A stretch of DNA of 64,000 bases, from NCBI GenBank assembly GCA_963696545.1, contig CAVOKQ010000007.1:310001-374000 (forward strand). The letters are read 5' to 3'. Below the pieces are notes generated by a model that saw only the letters and a program-made list of their open reading frames with translations, was not told the DNA's origin and ran no database searches. This DNA is from RPQJ01 sp963696545 (GTDB lineage: Bacteria > Pseudomonadota > Gammaproteobacteria > Steroidobacterales > Steroidobacteraceae). The translations under genes were made by a program, and so were the position numbers. Shown in pieces: positions 56,683 to 64,000 of this stretch. How positions within the stretch are numbered: position 1 is the stretch's first letter; the number at the start of each line of letters is the position of its first letter.

Positions 56683-58046
56683 TGAGCACCCGCATGCGAG
56701 TCTTTCCGATGAAGCACCTGCAGATCCTCGTGGCGTGCATGGCCTGCCTGTTCGGTGGCAGCGCGGCGCTGGCCTCCGTCGCCGCAGACGCAGTCCGCGC
56801 CGACATCAACGGCATCGACGTCATCATCGTCCGCACCGACGTCAAGGACGTGGTGACGTTCGCGGGCTCGCTGCGCGCCGGCGACGACCGTAGTCCACCC
56901 GGCAACTCGGCGCTCGCGACGCTGACGGGCGAGATGCTCGACCAGGGCACGACGAAGCAGGACAAGTTTGCGATCGCCCAGAAGCTCGGCAGCGTCGGCG
57001 CGATGCTGTCGTTCGGAGTGGGCCCGAGCACGCTGCAGATCGGCGGCAAGTGCCTGCGCAAGGACCTGCCGCTGGTCGTGTCGCTGATGGCCGAGCAGCT
57101 GCGTGAGCCCGCGTTCGCCGAGGCCGAGTTCGCCAAGCAGAAGAAGCAGATCGAAGGCGGCGTCCGCCAGCAGCTCGAGGATCCGGACTTCCGTGCGAGC
57201 GACGCTTTCTCGCGCGCGATCTTCCCGCCTGGCCACCCGAATCGGCAGCCGTCGCCCGAGCAGTTCCTCGCGGACATGGGCAAGACCTCGGTCGCGGACC
57301 TGAAGCAGTTTCACTCGCAGTATTACGGCCCGACCGGCATGCGGCTCGTGATCGTCGGCGACGTTGATCCGGCCGCGGTACAGGCCGAGATCCGCAAGGC
57401 GTTCGCAGGCTGGAGCGGAGGCTCGATTCCTAGCGCAGTTGCGAAGGCCCCTGCCCTTGCGGCGGCCCGGACCGAGACGATCTTCATGCCCGACAAACCG
57501 AGCGTGAGCGTCGTCATGGGACAGCCGACCGAGCTCCAATACGCGGATCCCGACGCACTGCCACTGCGGCTCGGCACGCGGATTCTCGGCAGCGGCGGAT
57601 TCACCAGCCGGCTGATGGCGACCGTGCGCGACAAGGAAGGCCTGACCTACGGCATCTCGTCGTTCCTGACAGACGACACGTTCGCCGACGGCGCGTGGAG
57701 TGCGCAGGCGACGTTCGCACCGAACATGCTCGACAAGGGCCTGGCGTCGACGCGGCGCGAGCTCGAGGACTGGCGCAACAATGGCGTGACCGAGGCCGAA
57801 CTGGCGCGCGCCAAGACGGAACTGGCCGGCACCTACCAGGTGGGCCTCGCCACCAGCGGCGGCCTGGCCGGGGCGATCCTCGTGATGCTGAACCGCGGCA
57901 TGCCGCTGTCGTTCGTCGACGAGTACCCGAAGCGGATCGCGGCCATGACCCGTGAAGAGGTCAACGGGGCGATCAAGCGGCACATCGATCCCGGCAAGCT
58001 TGTGGTGGTGCAGGCGGGGACGGTGGAGAAGGCGGCGGGCAAGTAA
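56682..58046 (+). CDS. M16-family protein, non-catalytic partner
   Basis: 454 residues with a signal peptide after a short N-terminal stretch (MKHLQILVACMACLFG). M16 fold throughout, but the zinc motif position reads NSALATLTGEMLDQGT, with no HxxEH, as in the inactive subunits of heterodimeric M16 peptidases. RDKEGLTYGISSFL and LGTRILGSGGFTSRLM are typical of the substrate-side domain. Translation is coupled to the catalytic subunit (TGATG). An ATG at 56709 is an alternative start. Confidence 0.9.
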
Positions 58047-58200
58047 CGCGAAATTCGACCAATGCACCAGGAATGAGGGAGGACGTTCGGGCTTACGCAG
58101 GCCAAAGTGCGGCATGCCCCGGCTCCACCCTGACCGACACCTGGCGAGCGGCGTCCCAGCCGCCATTGCGCGCTTCGCACTCCCATTGCGGTCGTTGTCC

Positions 58201-58237
58201 GTTACGCTTGACGTAACTCATAACGGTCGTCTAGGAT
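58201..58237 (+). promoter_or_regulatory. higBA promoter with overlapping inverted repeats
   Basis: TTGACG (58208-58213) and TAGGAT (58232-58237), 18-base spacer, lie just ahead of the higB ATG at 58248. GTTACG (58201-58206) and CGTAAC (58212-58217) form a perfect inverted repeat over the -35. A second pair, CCGTTA (58199-58204) and TAACGG (58221-58226), overlaps it. These suit autorepression by HigA. Confidence 0.55.
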
Positions 58238-58247
58238 TGATCCGGAC

Positions 58248-58532
58248 ATGGTCCGCGGGTTCCGCAACAAGCGGACGCGCGATTTCGCCGCCTGCAGACG
58301 GATCAAGGCGTTTGAAGGCATTGCCGAGAGGGCCTCCATGAAGCTTGACCAGCTCGAAGCCGCAGTCTCGCTCAATGACCTGGCCGCGTTGCCCGGCAAC
58401 CGCTTCGAGGCGCTGAGGGGCGACCGAGGCGGTCAGTTCAGCATTCGCATCAACGATCAGTGGCGAATCTGCTTCGAGTGGCCCCATGAGTCGGACGGCC
58501 CCGTCAACGTCGAGATCGTGGACTATCACTGA
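58248..58532 (+). CDS. higB: HigB-type toxin (RelE/ParE superfamily)
   Basis: 94 residues, plasmid-maintenance killer family mRNA interferase. FRNKRTRDFAACRR at the start, LNDLAALPGNRFEALRGDRGGQFSIRINDQWRICFEW and C-terminal VEIVDYH follow HigB. The toxin gene comes first, as usual for higBA. Seven bases separate it from higA. Confidence 0.93.
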   Translation: MVRGFRNKRTRDFAACRRIKAFEGIAERASMKLDQLEAAVSLNDLAALPGNRFEALRGDRGGQFSIRINDQWRICFEWPHESDGPVNVEIVDYH

Positions 58533-58539
58533 GGCAACC

Positions 58540-58848
58540 ATGGCACGCGCCCCGATCCATCCCGGCCGACACCTCGCAGAGCAGCTCGACGTGCTGGGCA
58601 TGAGCGCAGCGGAGCTGGCCCGTCGGATCAAGGTACCCACGAACCGGGTGACGCAGATCCTGAATGGTCAGCGGGCAGTGACGGGCGACACCGCCCTTCG
58701 GTTGGGCCATTTCCTCGGGACCAGTGCGGAGTTCTGGCTGAACCTGCAGATGCTCTACGACTTGAGGGTCGCCGAGCGGGATTCAGGTCGAGCCGTGAGG
58801 TCGCTGCCCACTCTGGCTGGGAACCGGAGTCGGTCGCGGGCGGCATGA
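58540..58848 (+). CDS. higA: HigA-type antitoxin (Xre HTH)
   Basis: 102 residues. IHPGRHLAEQLDVLGMSAAELARRIKV and NRVTQILNGQRAVTGDTALRLGHFLGTSAEFWLNLQ are the signature of HigA antitoxins. It neutralises HigB and should repress the operon through the inverted repeats ahead of higB. The last 20 residues are Arg/Ser-rich and less typical. Confidence 0.94.
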   Translation: MARAPIHPGRHLAEQLDVLGMSAAELARRIKVPTNRVTQILNGQRAVTGDTALRLGHFLGTSAEFWLNLQMLYDLRVAERDSGRAVRSLPTLAGNRSRSRAA

Positions 58849-58994
58849 GCCGGCTCGTCAAGGCGTCCCGCAGGGCCGGCAAGCGATTTGCTACAAACTA
58901 GCGCGCGCCACCAATGCTTCAATTGAGATGGACCGACCTGAGCCTCCACCCGGACGTTTGGCAGTCCAAGCAGAGTGCGCGGCGCATTGCCGAG

Positions 58995-59397
58995 CTACCC
59001 CACTGCCCACGGGTTCAGGACGTCGAGATCGAGTCCCGCAAAATCCTGCGCGTTGCGGGACGCAAGCACCAACCCATGGTGCGAGGCAACGGCGGCGATC
59101 TGCAGATCGATCGCCGGGCGCGGGCGTCTGGCGCTGGCCGCCCGGGCGACGAGCACGCCCCATCGCCAGGCGACGTCGGCATCGAACGAGAGGATTCGTC
59201 CCTGGAACTGCGCCACCACCACGTCGCCCAGCCATTTCTCGAGCGCGCGTCGACGCGCGGTCGACTCGAGGCGCCGAATGCCGGCCACCAGTTCGCCCAG
59301 CGTGATCGCGGACTTCGAACCATCGCAACACGGCGGCTGACGGCCGCGGACGCATCGGCTCGCTGATCACATTCGTATCGAGCAGGAAGCGTTTCAC
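58995..59397 (-). pseudogene. FitB/VapC-like PIN-domain toxin, internal deletion with frameshift
   Basis: Begins RFLLDTNVISEPMRPRPSAAVLRWFE from a GTG at 59397, overlapping the antitoxin stop (GTGA). The remainder (SAITLGELVAGIRRLES, GRILSFDADVAWRWG, DLQIAAVASHHGLVLASRN) is in another frame. At the join about 8-9 residues that normally stand between W..F and S.ITLGE are missing, so this is a small deletion of roughly 23-26 bases, not a single extra base. The acidic PIN residues survive but are split across frames. Probably inactive. Confidence 0.75.
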
Positions 59398-59744
59398 GCG
59401 CTGAGATCCACGTTCCGGAGCGGAGTGCGATCCCGCTTTAGATCGAGCTCGATGCCGCCCGACGGGATGCCGCGGAGCAGATCGATCAACGCTGCTCCTG
59501 TTCGTGCCTGCGGTTGCGCCACGGCCGCGACCAGCAGCGACCGCGCCCTGGCTGCATCGGCCGGCGATGCCCGCAACCGCTCGGCAAGCTGCTTGATGAG
59601 CGCGATGTCGCGGGCGGGTACCACGACCTCGACTCGTTTGCGCCCGGCCTGCGTCAGTCGCACTCGATGACCCGCCACTCGCGCGGCAGCCGCCATCGGC
59701 GCAGATTTCGAGCGCCGTGGCGCTGAGGCACTTCTACGCGACAT
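59394..59744 (-). CDS. Antitoxin partner of the PIN toxin
   Basis: 116 residues (or 100 from an inner ATG at 59696). The core RKRVEVVVPARDIALIKQLAERL is typical of the small antitoxins paired with FitB/VapC-type toxins. GGAG sits about 6 bases before ATG 59744. The stop overlaps the toxin start. Palindromes GATCCGGATC (59755-59764) and TTACCGGTAA (59766-59775) lie upstream and could be its operator. Confidence 0.7.
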   Translation of the reverse strand: MSRRSASAPRRSKSAPMAAAARVAGHRVRLTQAGRKRVEVVVPARDIALIKQLAERLRASPADAARARSLLVAAVAQPQARTGAALIDLLRGIPSGGIELDLKRDRTPLRNVDLSA

Positions 59745-59754
59745 CGACAGCTCC

Positions 59755-59775
59755 GATCCGGATCATTACCGGTAA
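59755..59775 (-). promoter_or_regulatory. Two adjacent perfect palindromes ahead of the antitoxin gene
   Basis: GATCCGGATC (59755-59764) and TTACCGGTAA (59766-59775), one base apart, 11 bases upstream of the antitoxin start. Placement fits autoregulatory operators of a toxin-antitoxin pair. Confidence 0.5.
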
Positions 59776-60167
59776 CGTTTCCGGTCCCTGCCGGTGTCTT
59801 TAATCCGTTCGGCGCGCTGGGTGGTGGCGGACCATGGAAGAGCGTGGACATGTCCATGGCGTCAATCCTGCAGCCCACGGCCCCGAGATGCCGCAGGGAT
59901 ATTCAACGCGAACGTGGAGGAATGGGATCACTCGGAAGCGAAAGCCCGGCGATCAGTGCCGCGTTGCGCGGGGCGACGGACGACTGGTGGCGAGGGGGAC
60001 TCCCGCAAGGTTTGTCCAAGCGGTTGATTGCGGTGAGTTGCGCGTCTGTTGATGCGGCGAGCTGCACCCAGGAGTACCCACAGGGGTCGCGCTTCCGTCG
60101 GATTTTTTCAGACGAATTGCTGCGACTGTTTCTGTAGTGCTGAAAATCGCCAGCCCCAGAAACAAGT
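59776..60167. other. Intergenic region without a recognisable gene
   Basis: An open frame of 97 codons (59844-60137, plus) resembles nothing I recognise and lacks a clear ribosome site. No repeat or RNA gene is evident. Confidence 0.5.
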
Positions 60168-60188
60168 AGCCCGGCACGTGGCCGGGCT
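60168..60188 (-). terminator. Hairpin after the PEP-CTERM gene
   Basis: AGCCCGGC (60168-60175) pairs perfectly with GCCGGGCT (60181-60188), 5-base loop. On the minus strand it is followed by ACTTGTTTCT, a weak U run. It lies 28 bases after the PEP-CTERM stop. Confidence 0.6.
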
Positions 60189-60215
60189 GCTTGCTTGCTG
60201 CGTTGAGCGTGTCGC

Positions 60216-60872
60216 TTACGCTTTGCGGCGTCGGCTCAGGCCCAGACCCGCAAGGCCGAGACCGAGCAGCGCGAGAGTGCCTGGCTCAGGGACCGGCTGT
60301 CCATACAGGCGCCACCCGGTCCGCGCCCCTGCAGGATACCAGCCGAGAGGCCGATCGATTCCTGTTTCCGGGTCGAGGTCCGGGTCGGTATAAACGGCTT
60401 CGAACTTTACTGGACTCGGCAGGCAGCTCGCATCCAAAGCGGAACAGTAGGCAGATCGCCAGAACGCATCCGACGAACTGGTCACCATCCAGTACGTGCC
60501 GGGTCCGAGCAACCAGTCCAGGCCGCTTACTCCGTACCAGCCTTCGGGGATGCCCCGCGCCGGAATTGCAAAGGTAGCTAAGAGACCAGCGATCGGATCG
60601 CCCGGCAGGTCCTGACCGGCGTCGGGATCGTCAGGGGAATTCGTAAAGATACGGAACTCTGCCGTGCCTGCAAAAAGCCCCCGCGGTAGCAAGTAGCGCT
60701 CGAAACCCGTGATACGTGTCTGGGTAGACAGGGTGAATTGGCCGGCGCGGAAGGTTAGGCCAGTGTAGTCGGTGCTGAGGGGCGTGCCCGTATCCACGAT
60801 CGTCCCAGCGGAGGCTAAGTGGCCTGCTGCCAGCAATCCCACAGCCAGCAATCCCAGAATCTTCGAATTCAT
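60216..60872 (-). CDS. PEP-CTERM sorting-domain exported protein
   Basis: 218 residues. Signal peptide (cleaved near HLASAG) and a C-terminal VPEPGTLALLGLGLAGLGLS followed by RRRKA: the PEP motif, a transmembrane helix and a basic tail recognised by exosortase. The body is beta-rich with two Cys (AYCSALDASCLP). AAGGGGAG precedes the ATG. Implies an exosortase and exopolysaccharide system elsewhere in the genome. Function of the body unknown. Confidence 0.92.
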   Translation of the reverse strand: MNSKILGLLAVGLLAAGHLASAGTIVDTGTPLSTDYTGLTFRAGQFTLSTQTRITGFERYLLPRGLFAGTAEFRIFTNSPDDPDAGQDLPGDPIAGLLATFAIPARGIPEGWYGVSGLDWLLGPGTYWMVTSSSDAFWRSAYCSALDASCLPSPVKFEAVYTDPDLDPETGIDRPLGWYPAGARTGWRLYGQPVPEPGTLALLGLGLAGLGLSRRRKA

Positions 60873-61085
60873 GTAGCTCCCCTTCGTTGTCTATCTGCCC
60901 TTACAGCTGGGCAGTTGGTCGTCTTAAACCACAACCGTGAACCACGTCGCAATAGTTTCCTGACATAAGGCCCAAGAATTCTTCGGCTCTTCTCTCTGCG
61001 GCGCAGCAATCTGTAAAGAACTCCGACAGTAACGCGCAGCGATCCGGCTCACGCTGTGAGCCCGCCTCGCGCGTAATCTCGCCGC

Positions 61086-61325
61086 ATGATCGACCTCGGC
61101 AGCATCACGGGCCTGCGTGACCACGAGCACGAGTTACGCGCGTACTGCCTGCGTTGTGATCGCTGGGCGGTGCTGCCGCTCGCGAAGCTGGTCAGCGCTG
61201 GGAAAGGATCGCTGCGACTGCCGATCACCGTGCGGTGTCGGCAGTGCGGTGAGCGTGGACAGCTGCAGGTGCGCCCGCCGATGCCGGCGTGGACGAACGC
61301 CAATGGCTGGATGGAGTTGCGCTGA
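61086..61325 (+). CDS. Small zinc-ribbon-like protein
   Basis: 79 residues. Two Cys pairs, YCLRCDRW and VRCRQCGERG, about 28 residues apart, suggest a zinc ribbon. Short proteins of this type, with LPLAKLV between the pairs and RPPMP after, are common and uncharacterised. No clear ribosome site ahead of the ATG. Function unknown. Confidence 0.6.
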   Translation: MIDLGSITGLRDHEHELRAYCLRCDRWAVLPLAKLVSAGKGSLRLPITVRCRQCGERGQLQVRPPMPAWTNANGWMELR

Positions 61326-61921
61326 AGAAGGTCTGACGGCCTTTCAGTGGTCAGTCCCCGCGACGCCGGGTGGGCGACTCGCGACGCTGCGGCCCTGCAT
61401 ACCAGACCGAGCGGGCTGCGCTGCCCGAGTGTCGTCGATCTTCGTCGCCGTCGCGTCGGTCCGCAAACTTCCTGAAGCGGCACACGCGCTGCAACGGCTG
61501 CGCGCAATCGGCCAGCGACAATCGAGTACGCTCCGGCACAAGCAGAAACCCCGCCGCAGCGGGGTCCCTGGACTGGTGGCCTCGCTCGGTGCGCTGAGCG
61601 GGATCAAGACGGATGCCTGACCAGATCCTCAGCAATGCACCGGGCGGGCCGGTTCGAAGCTGTCAGTTCACCCTGCGTCGTCGTTACCTTTTCTGCCTGC
61701 GCGAGGATGGCCAGTCAGGATGCCTTTTGCACCAACACGAACTGCATCACAAGAGTTTCAGGACATAACGTCGGAGCAACTTCGGCGCTCACTCGCCAGA
61801 GCCGCGATTCCAGACGCTGCGAGCCACAGACCTCGGCAGCATCTCGGCGACGTACGAGCGCAGGAAAGGAGACCCCGGCGGTCGGCCGGGGTCGCGTCAT
61901 CGATCAGTTCTGGCGAACCGA
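61326..61921. other. Intergenic region without a recognisable gene
   Basis: About 600 bases with only unconvincing open frames. A hairpin ACCCCGC (61548-61554) / GCGGGGT (61559-61565) with a CGCA loop is present; it has no plus-strand T run and only TTTCT on the minus side. Confidence 0.5.
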
Positions 61922-62551
61922 CTACTGGTTCGTAAAAAGCCCGGATACCGTAACGCCGCATTCAACGCCCAGAGGACCGAATGCCGTCATCGCGATTCTG
62001 CGCACCGCATTGGCCGGCAGCCGAACTGGAACCGGTAACGCCTGCGTCTCTGACGCAAAATTGTCCGCATTCCATGTGACAGCCGCAAAGTATCGAAACT
62101 GGATGCCGTCCTCCGACAAATAGACGAACGCCTGACATTTCGTGGCCTTGAAATCTGCCGTGATTTCGCCGGCCGGCCGGTGCTTGCGGAATATGATCGT
62201 CCGCATGACGACGGGAACGGACGCTACGACGTTGTCGCAGTTCACCAGGCCGTTACCCCCTGTCACCGGCGACGTTACGCAAGTGTTGGAGAACGAACCC
62301 TGGGAAACGGGTACGTCGTTCAAATTCAGCATTTGCGGAGGAGTGTCAACGACCTTCACGGGCACGGCGCTGGAAGCACCGTTCGTAATCAGCGCGTCAA
62401 TTGTCCCTCTGACCGGCACCGTGTTGCCGACCGTCACCGTTGGCGTGTTGACGACGCTGACGCTTTGAATGGCAGGCGGCTGCGCCGCCAGGCCTGATGA
62501 ACAAGTCAGCGAGAGACTGGCGAACGCCAGTGCAACGAGCATCCTTCTCAT
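61922..62551 (-). CDS. Exported protein of unknown function
   Basis: 209 residues. Signal peptide (MRRMLVALAFASLSLTCSSG, cleaved near GLAAQ) and a very strong ribosome site (GAGAAGGAGGGAG). The mature part is Val/Thr-rich and beta-like (SVSVVNTPTVTVGNTVPVRG), with one likely disulfide pair (NTCVTS, LVNCDNV) and later single Cys residues. No known domain recognised. Intact. Confidence 0.75.
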   Translation of the reverse strand: MRRMLVALAFASLSLTCSSGLAAQPPAIQSVSVVNTPTVTVGNTVPVRGTIDALITNGASSAVPVKVVDTPPQMLNLNDVPVSQGSFSNTCVTSPVTGGNGLVNCDNVVASVPVVMRTIIFRKHRPAGEITADFKATKCQAFVYLSEDGIQFRYFAAVTWNADNFASETQALPVPVRLPANAVRRIAMTAFGPLGVECGVTVSGLFTNQ

Positions 62552-62878
62552 GACTCCCTCCTTCTCCTCGGGGGATTGGGCGCACCACCAACGGGGCGTC
62601 GTCGCCCCCCACGGAAGATATGTTGGGCCGATCCGGCGCAGCCACAAGTCGGAATAGGTGAGGGGGAAGCCAGGGGAAATCGCGAGCGATAAAGTTAACT
62701 GGCCGCGGGCGCTCCCACCCGCAGCTAATACCTATTGCCGCCACTCCCGGCGCGAATCTCTCGTACCTCCGGCGGCGGATAATGTCAGTAGTAAAGGCAC
62801 AGCGGCAGCCGGTGCTTCCCGGCAAGCGGCGCCGGTCGCGTCTGGCACACGGTCCACGTGTAACCACAGGAGGTGGCT
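62552..62878. other. Divergent intergenic region between two exported-protein genes
   Basis: About 330 bases. A GATAAT box at 62778-62783 could be a -10 for the plus-strand gene, leaving a G+C-rich leader of about 90 bases with small hairpins. No riboswitch class recognised. Confidence 0.4.
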
Positions 62879-63790
62879 ATGAAGACATCAGGACGTTTCT
62901 GGGTCGCCGTGACAGTGGTCGCGGCACTTCTCGGCCTGCTCTCACCTTCGAGCTCTGCGGTCGCCCAGCCGCGGGTGTTTACAGCGAATTTTGATGACGA
63001 CCAGCCCGAACAGCCGCCAGCCACGGGCGGGCGCGAATCAGCCGTGCGGTCAGTAGGGACCAACGCATCCTTCATGCTCCGTGCTGGTTCAGCGGGAGGC
63101 ACTGGGATTGGTCAACCAGCCAGTCGTGACGACCGCCGTCGGAACGAACCACTACGCGGGCCTCGGATTCGAGTTCGCACCCGTAACGCACGGCATCGTT
63201 CGCACCGAAGTAACCGTATCGGTCGAACGCTTTGTCGATGCGGACTTCCTGCAGGCGGCTGATGCGACAACGACTTCTATACGCTGCTGATGCTCAGCGT
63301 CCAGGGCGAGATCCGCGCGGACCTGGATGCGGGCGGCATTACGCTTGGTCGCTACGCGCCGTACCAGCCGTTCCGCATCCGCATGGACATCAACCTCGAC
63401 ACGATGACCGCCTCGGTCGTGGTGGACGACGAGATGAACGGGTTCTTCGATGACACGGTGCATGCGGGCCTGCCCTTCAGCGACGATAACAAGGACCTGC
63501 AGGGCGTAACGGGCGTATACGCGCTCATGGGAGTCGCCGAGGCCACGCCGGTGAGCGCCGCCTACGACGACTTCGTGACCACGATCGGTGCGTCGGGCGA
63601 TGCGATGGCCGGCGACATGGACCGCGACGGCAATGTCGACCGCGACGACGTCAAGGAGTTGATGCACTCGATCCTGAATGGATCGATGCCGACGCAGGCC
63701 GACATGGACGGAGATGGCGACTTCACCTCGCAGGACTTCCTCGAGATGCTGTGCAAGGTCGGCGGCCTCGGCAAGCATTGCGGGCGGTAA
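62879..63790 (+). CDS. Exported protein with dockerin-like C-terminus (two apparent frame breaks)
   Basis: Begins MKTSGRFWVAVTVVAALLG with an ideal AGGAGG ribosome site. Translation continues in a second frame (GLVNQPVVTTAVGTNHYAGL) after one extra base near 63085-63105, and in a third (NDFYTLLMLSVQGEIRADLD) after one missing base near 63264-63270. The C-terminus DMDRDGNVDRDDVKELM and DMDGDGDFTSQDFLEML are two calcium-binding loops of dockerin/EF-hand type. The middle looks like a beta-sandwich (LamG/concanavalin-like). If the breaks are real the protein is lost after the signal region. Confidence 0.7.
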
Positions 63791-63843
63791 CAGCGCCGAG
63801 ACGTTGCGCCGGTCCTCAGGCGTGAATGACCCTCGCCGCTGCA

Positions 63844-63865
63844 CTCTCCCGCTGCGGCGGGAGAG
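63844..63865. repeat. Perfect 9-bp hairpin downstream of the dockerin-like gene
   Basis: CTCTCCCGC (63844-63852) and GCGGGAGAG (63857-63865) with a TGCG loop. No T run follows. It resembles short dispersed extragenic palindromes more than a terminator. The remaining bases to 64000 show no gene. Confidence 0.55.
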
Positions 63866-64000
63866 CGGCGCGGGCGTTGGATGGGTATGTTGCGGGAACG
63901 TGCAGAAACAAGAAGGGAAGCAATTGGCACTGCCTGCCTGCGACGCGGCAAATTCAGTTGCATGCGGCGCCAGCGCGCGCAAGGGCGATCGACAGCAACG

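Noticed and set aside
59844..60137. 97-codon open frame between the antitoxin and the PEP-CTERM gene
   Set aside because: No homology recognised, no ribosome site and no upstream promoter; kept only as a note.
61344..61620. Small genes on either strand after the zinc-ribbon gene
   Set aside because: Composition resembles shadows, no ribosome site or recognisable motif, and the frames overlap each other.
62784..62878. Riboswitch in the leader of the dockerin-like gene
   Set aside because: The leader can form small hairpins but I could not match any known class such as c-di-GMP or cobalamin.
63844..63865. Hairpin as a terminator for the dockerin-like gene
   Set aside because: No T run on either side, so it is listed as a repeat.

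Overview
The window reads as a chromosome segment from a high-G+C gammaproteobacterium, by eye about two-thirds G+C, plausibly near the Xanthomonadales / Steroidobacterales / Chromatiales. Pointers are icd-aceK, fused RlmKL, a Pseudomonas-type spu polyamine operon, a TorF-type porin, a CadC-like regulator with TPRs and a PEP-CTERM protein. I saw no rRNA, tRNA, CRISPR array, insertion sequence or prophage. The genus is not settled by the sequence.

Layout. 1-5.1 kb: the end of a sialidase/BNR-like protein, icd, aceK and a GT39 membrane glycosyltransferase. 5.2-8.2 kb: two adjacent exported proteins, a kinase-like protein of the Fam20C/PI3K-like fold and a PPP/Shelphs-like phosphatase whose C-terminal half is a degenerate copy of the same kinase fold. 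8.2-15.4 kb (minus): aminotransferase, omega-amidase, a Cys/Met-metabolism PLP enzyme, a CadC-like TPR regulator and an NTT-like transporter with an extra Ig-like tail. A large palindromic repeat sits at 15.4 kb. 15.5-28.2 kb: the polyamine locus spuABCDEFGH (minus) with divergent spuI-puuB (plus) and a polyphosphate-glucokinase-like gene at its end. 28.2-35.4 kb: queD, a thioesterase, rlmKL, an exonuclease/GIY-YIG protein, aguB and a DUF937-OmpA protein. 35.4-41.5 kb: puuR-puuC-(MaoC/Pta)-ackA (minus) and divergent bauA (plus), a second polyamine locus. 41.6-45.3 kb: a GGDEF-EAL protein and a TorF-like porin. 45.5-53.7 kb: a dormancy-type stress island (cupin, phosphoribosyltransferase, two COG2187 proteins, PRPP synthetase, RtcB, archease, HPF, tandem UspA). 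53.8-58 kb: a dicarboxylate symporter and an M16 peptidase pair. 58.2-59.7 kb: higBA and a broken FitB/VapC-like toxin with its antitoxin. 60.2-64 kb: sparse, mostly exported proteins.

How the genes work together. AguB makes putrescine; SpuD-H import polyamines; SpuB/SpuI, PuuB, PuuC and SpuA give the gamma-glutamylated route to GABA; SpuC and BauA give transaminase routes. PuuR-site-like sequences occur in both divergent polyamine promoters, which suggests one regulon. The stress island combines ribosome hibernation, RNA repair, PRPP metabolism and universal stress functions.

Quality note. Eight otherwise intact genes carry single-base frame breaks, almost all consistent with one extra base (aceK, spuB, queD, thioesterase, prs, COG0645 ATPase, M16 peptidase, exported dockerin-like protein). 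This looks more like residual insertion errors than real gene loss, so these are annotated as whole genes with the break marked.
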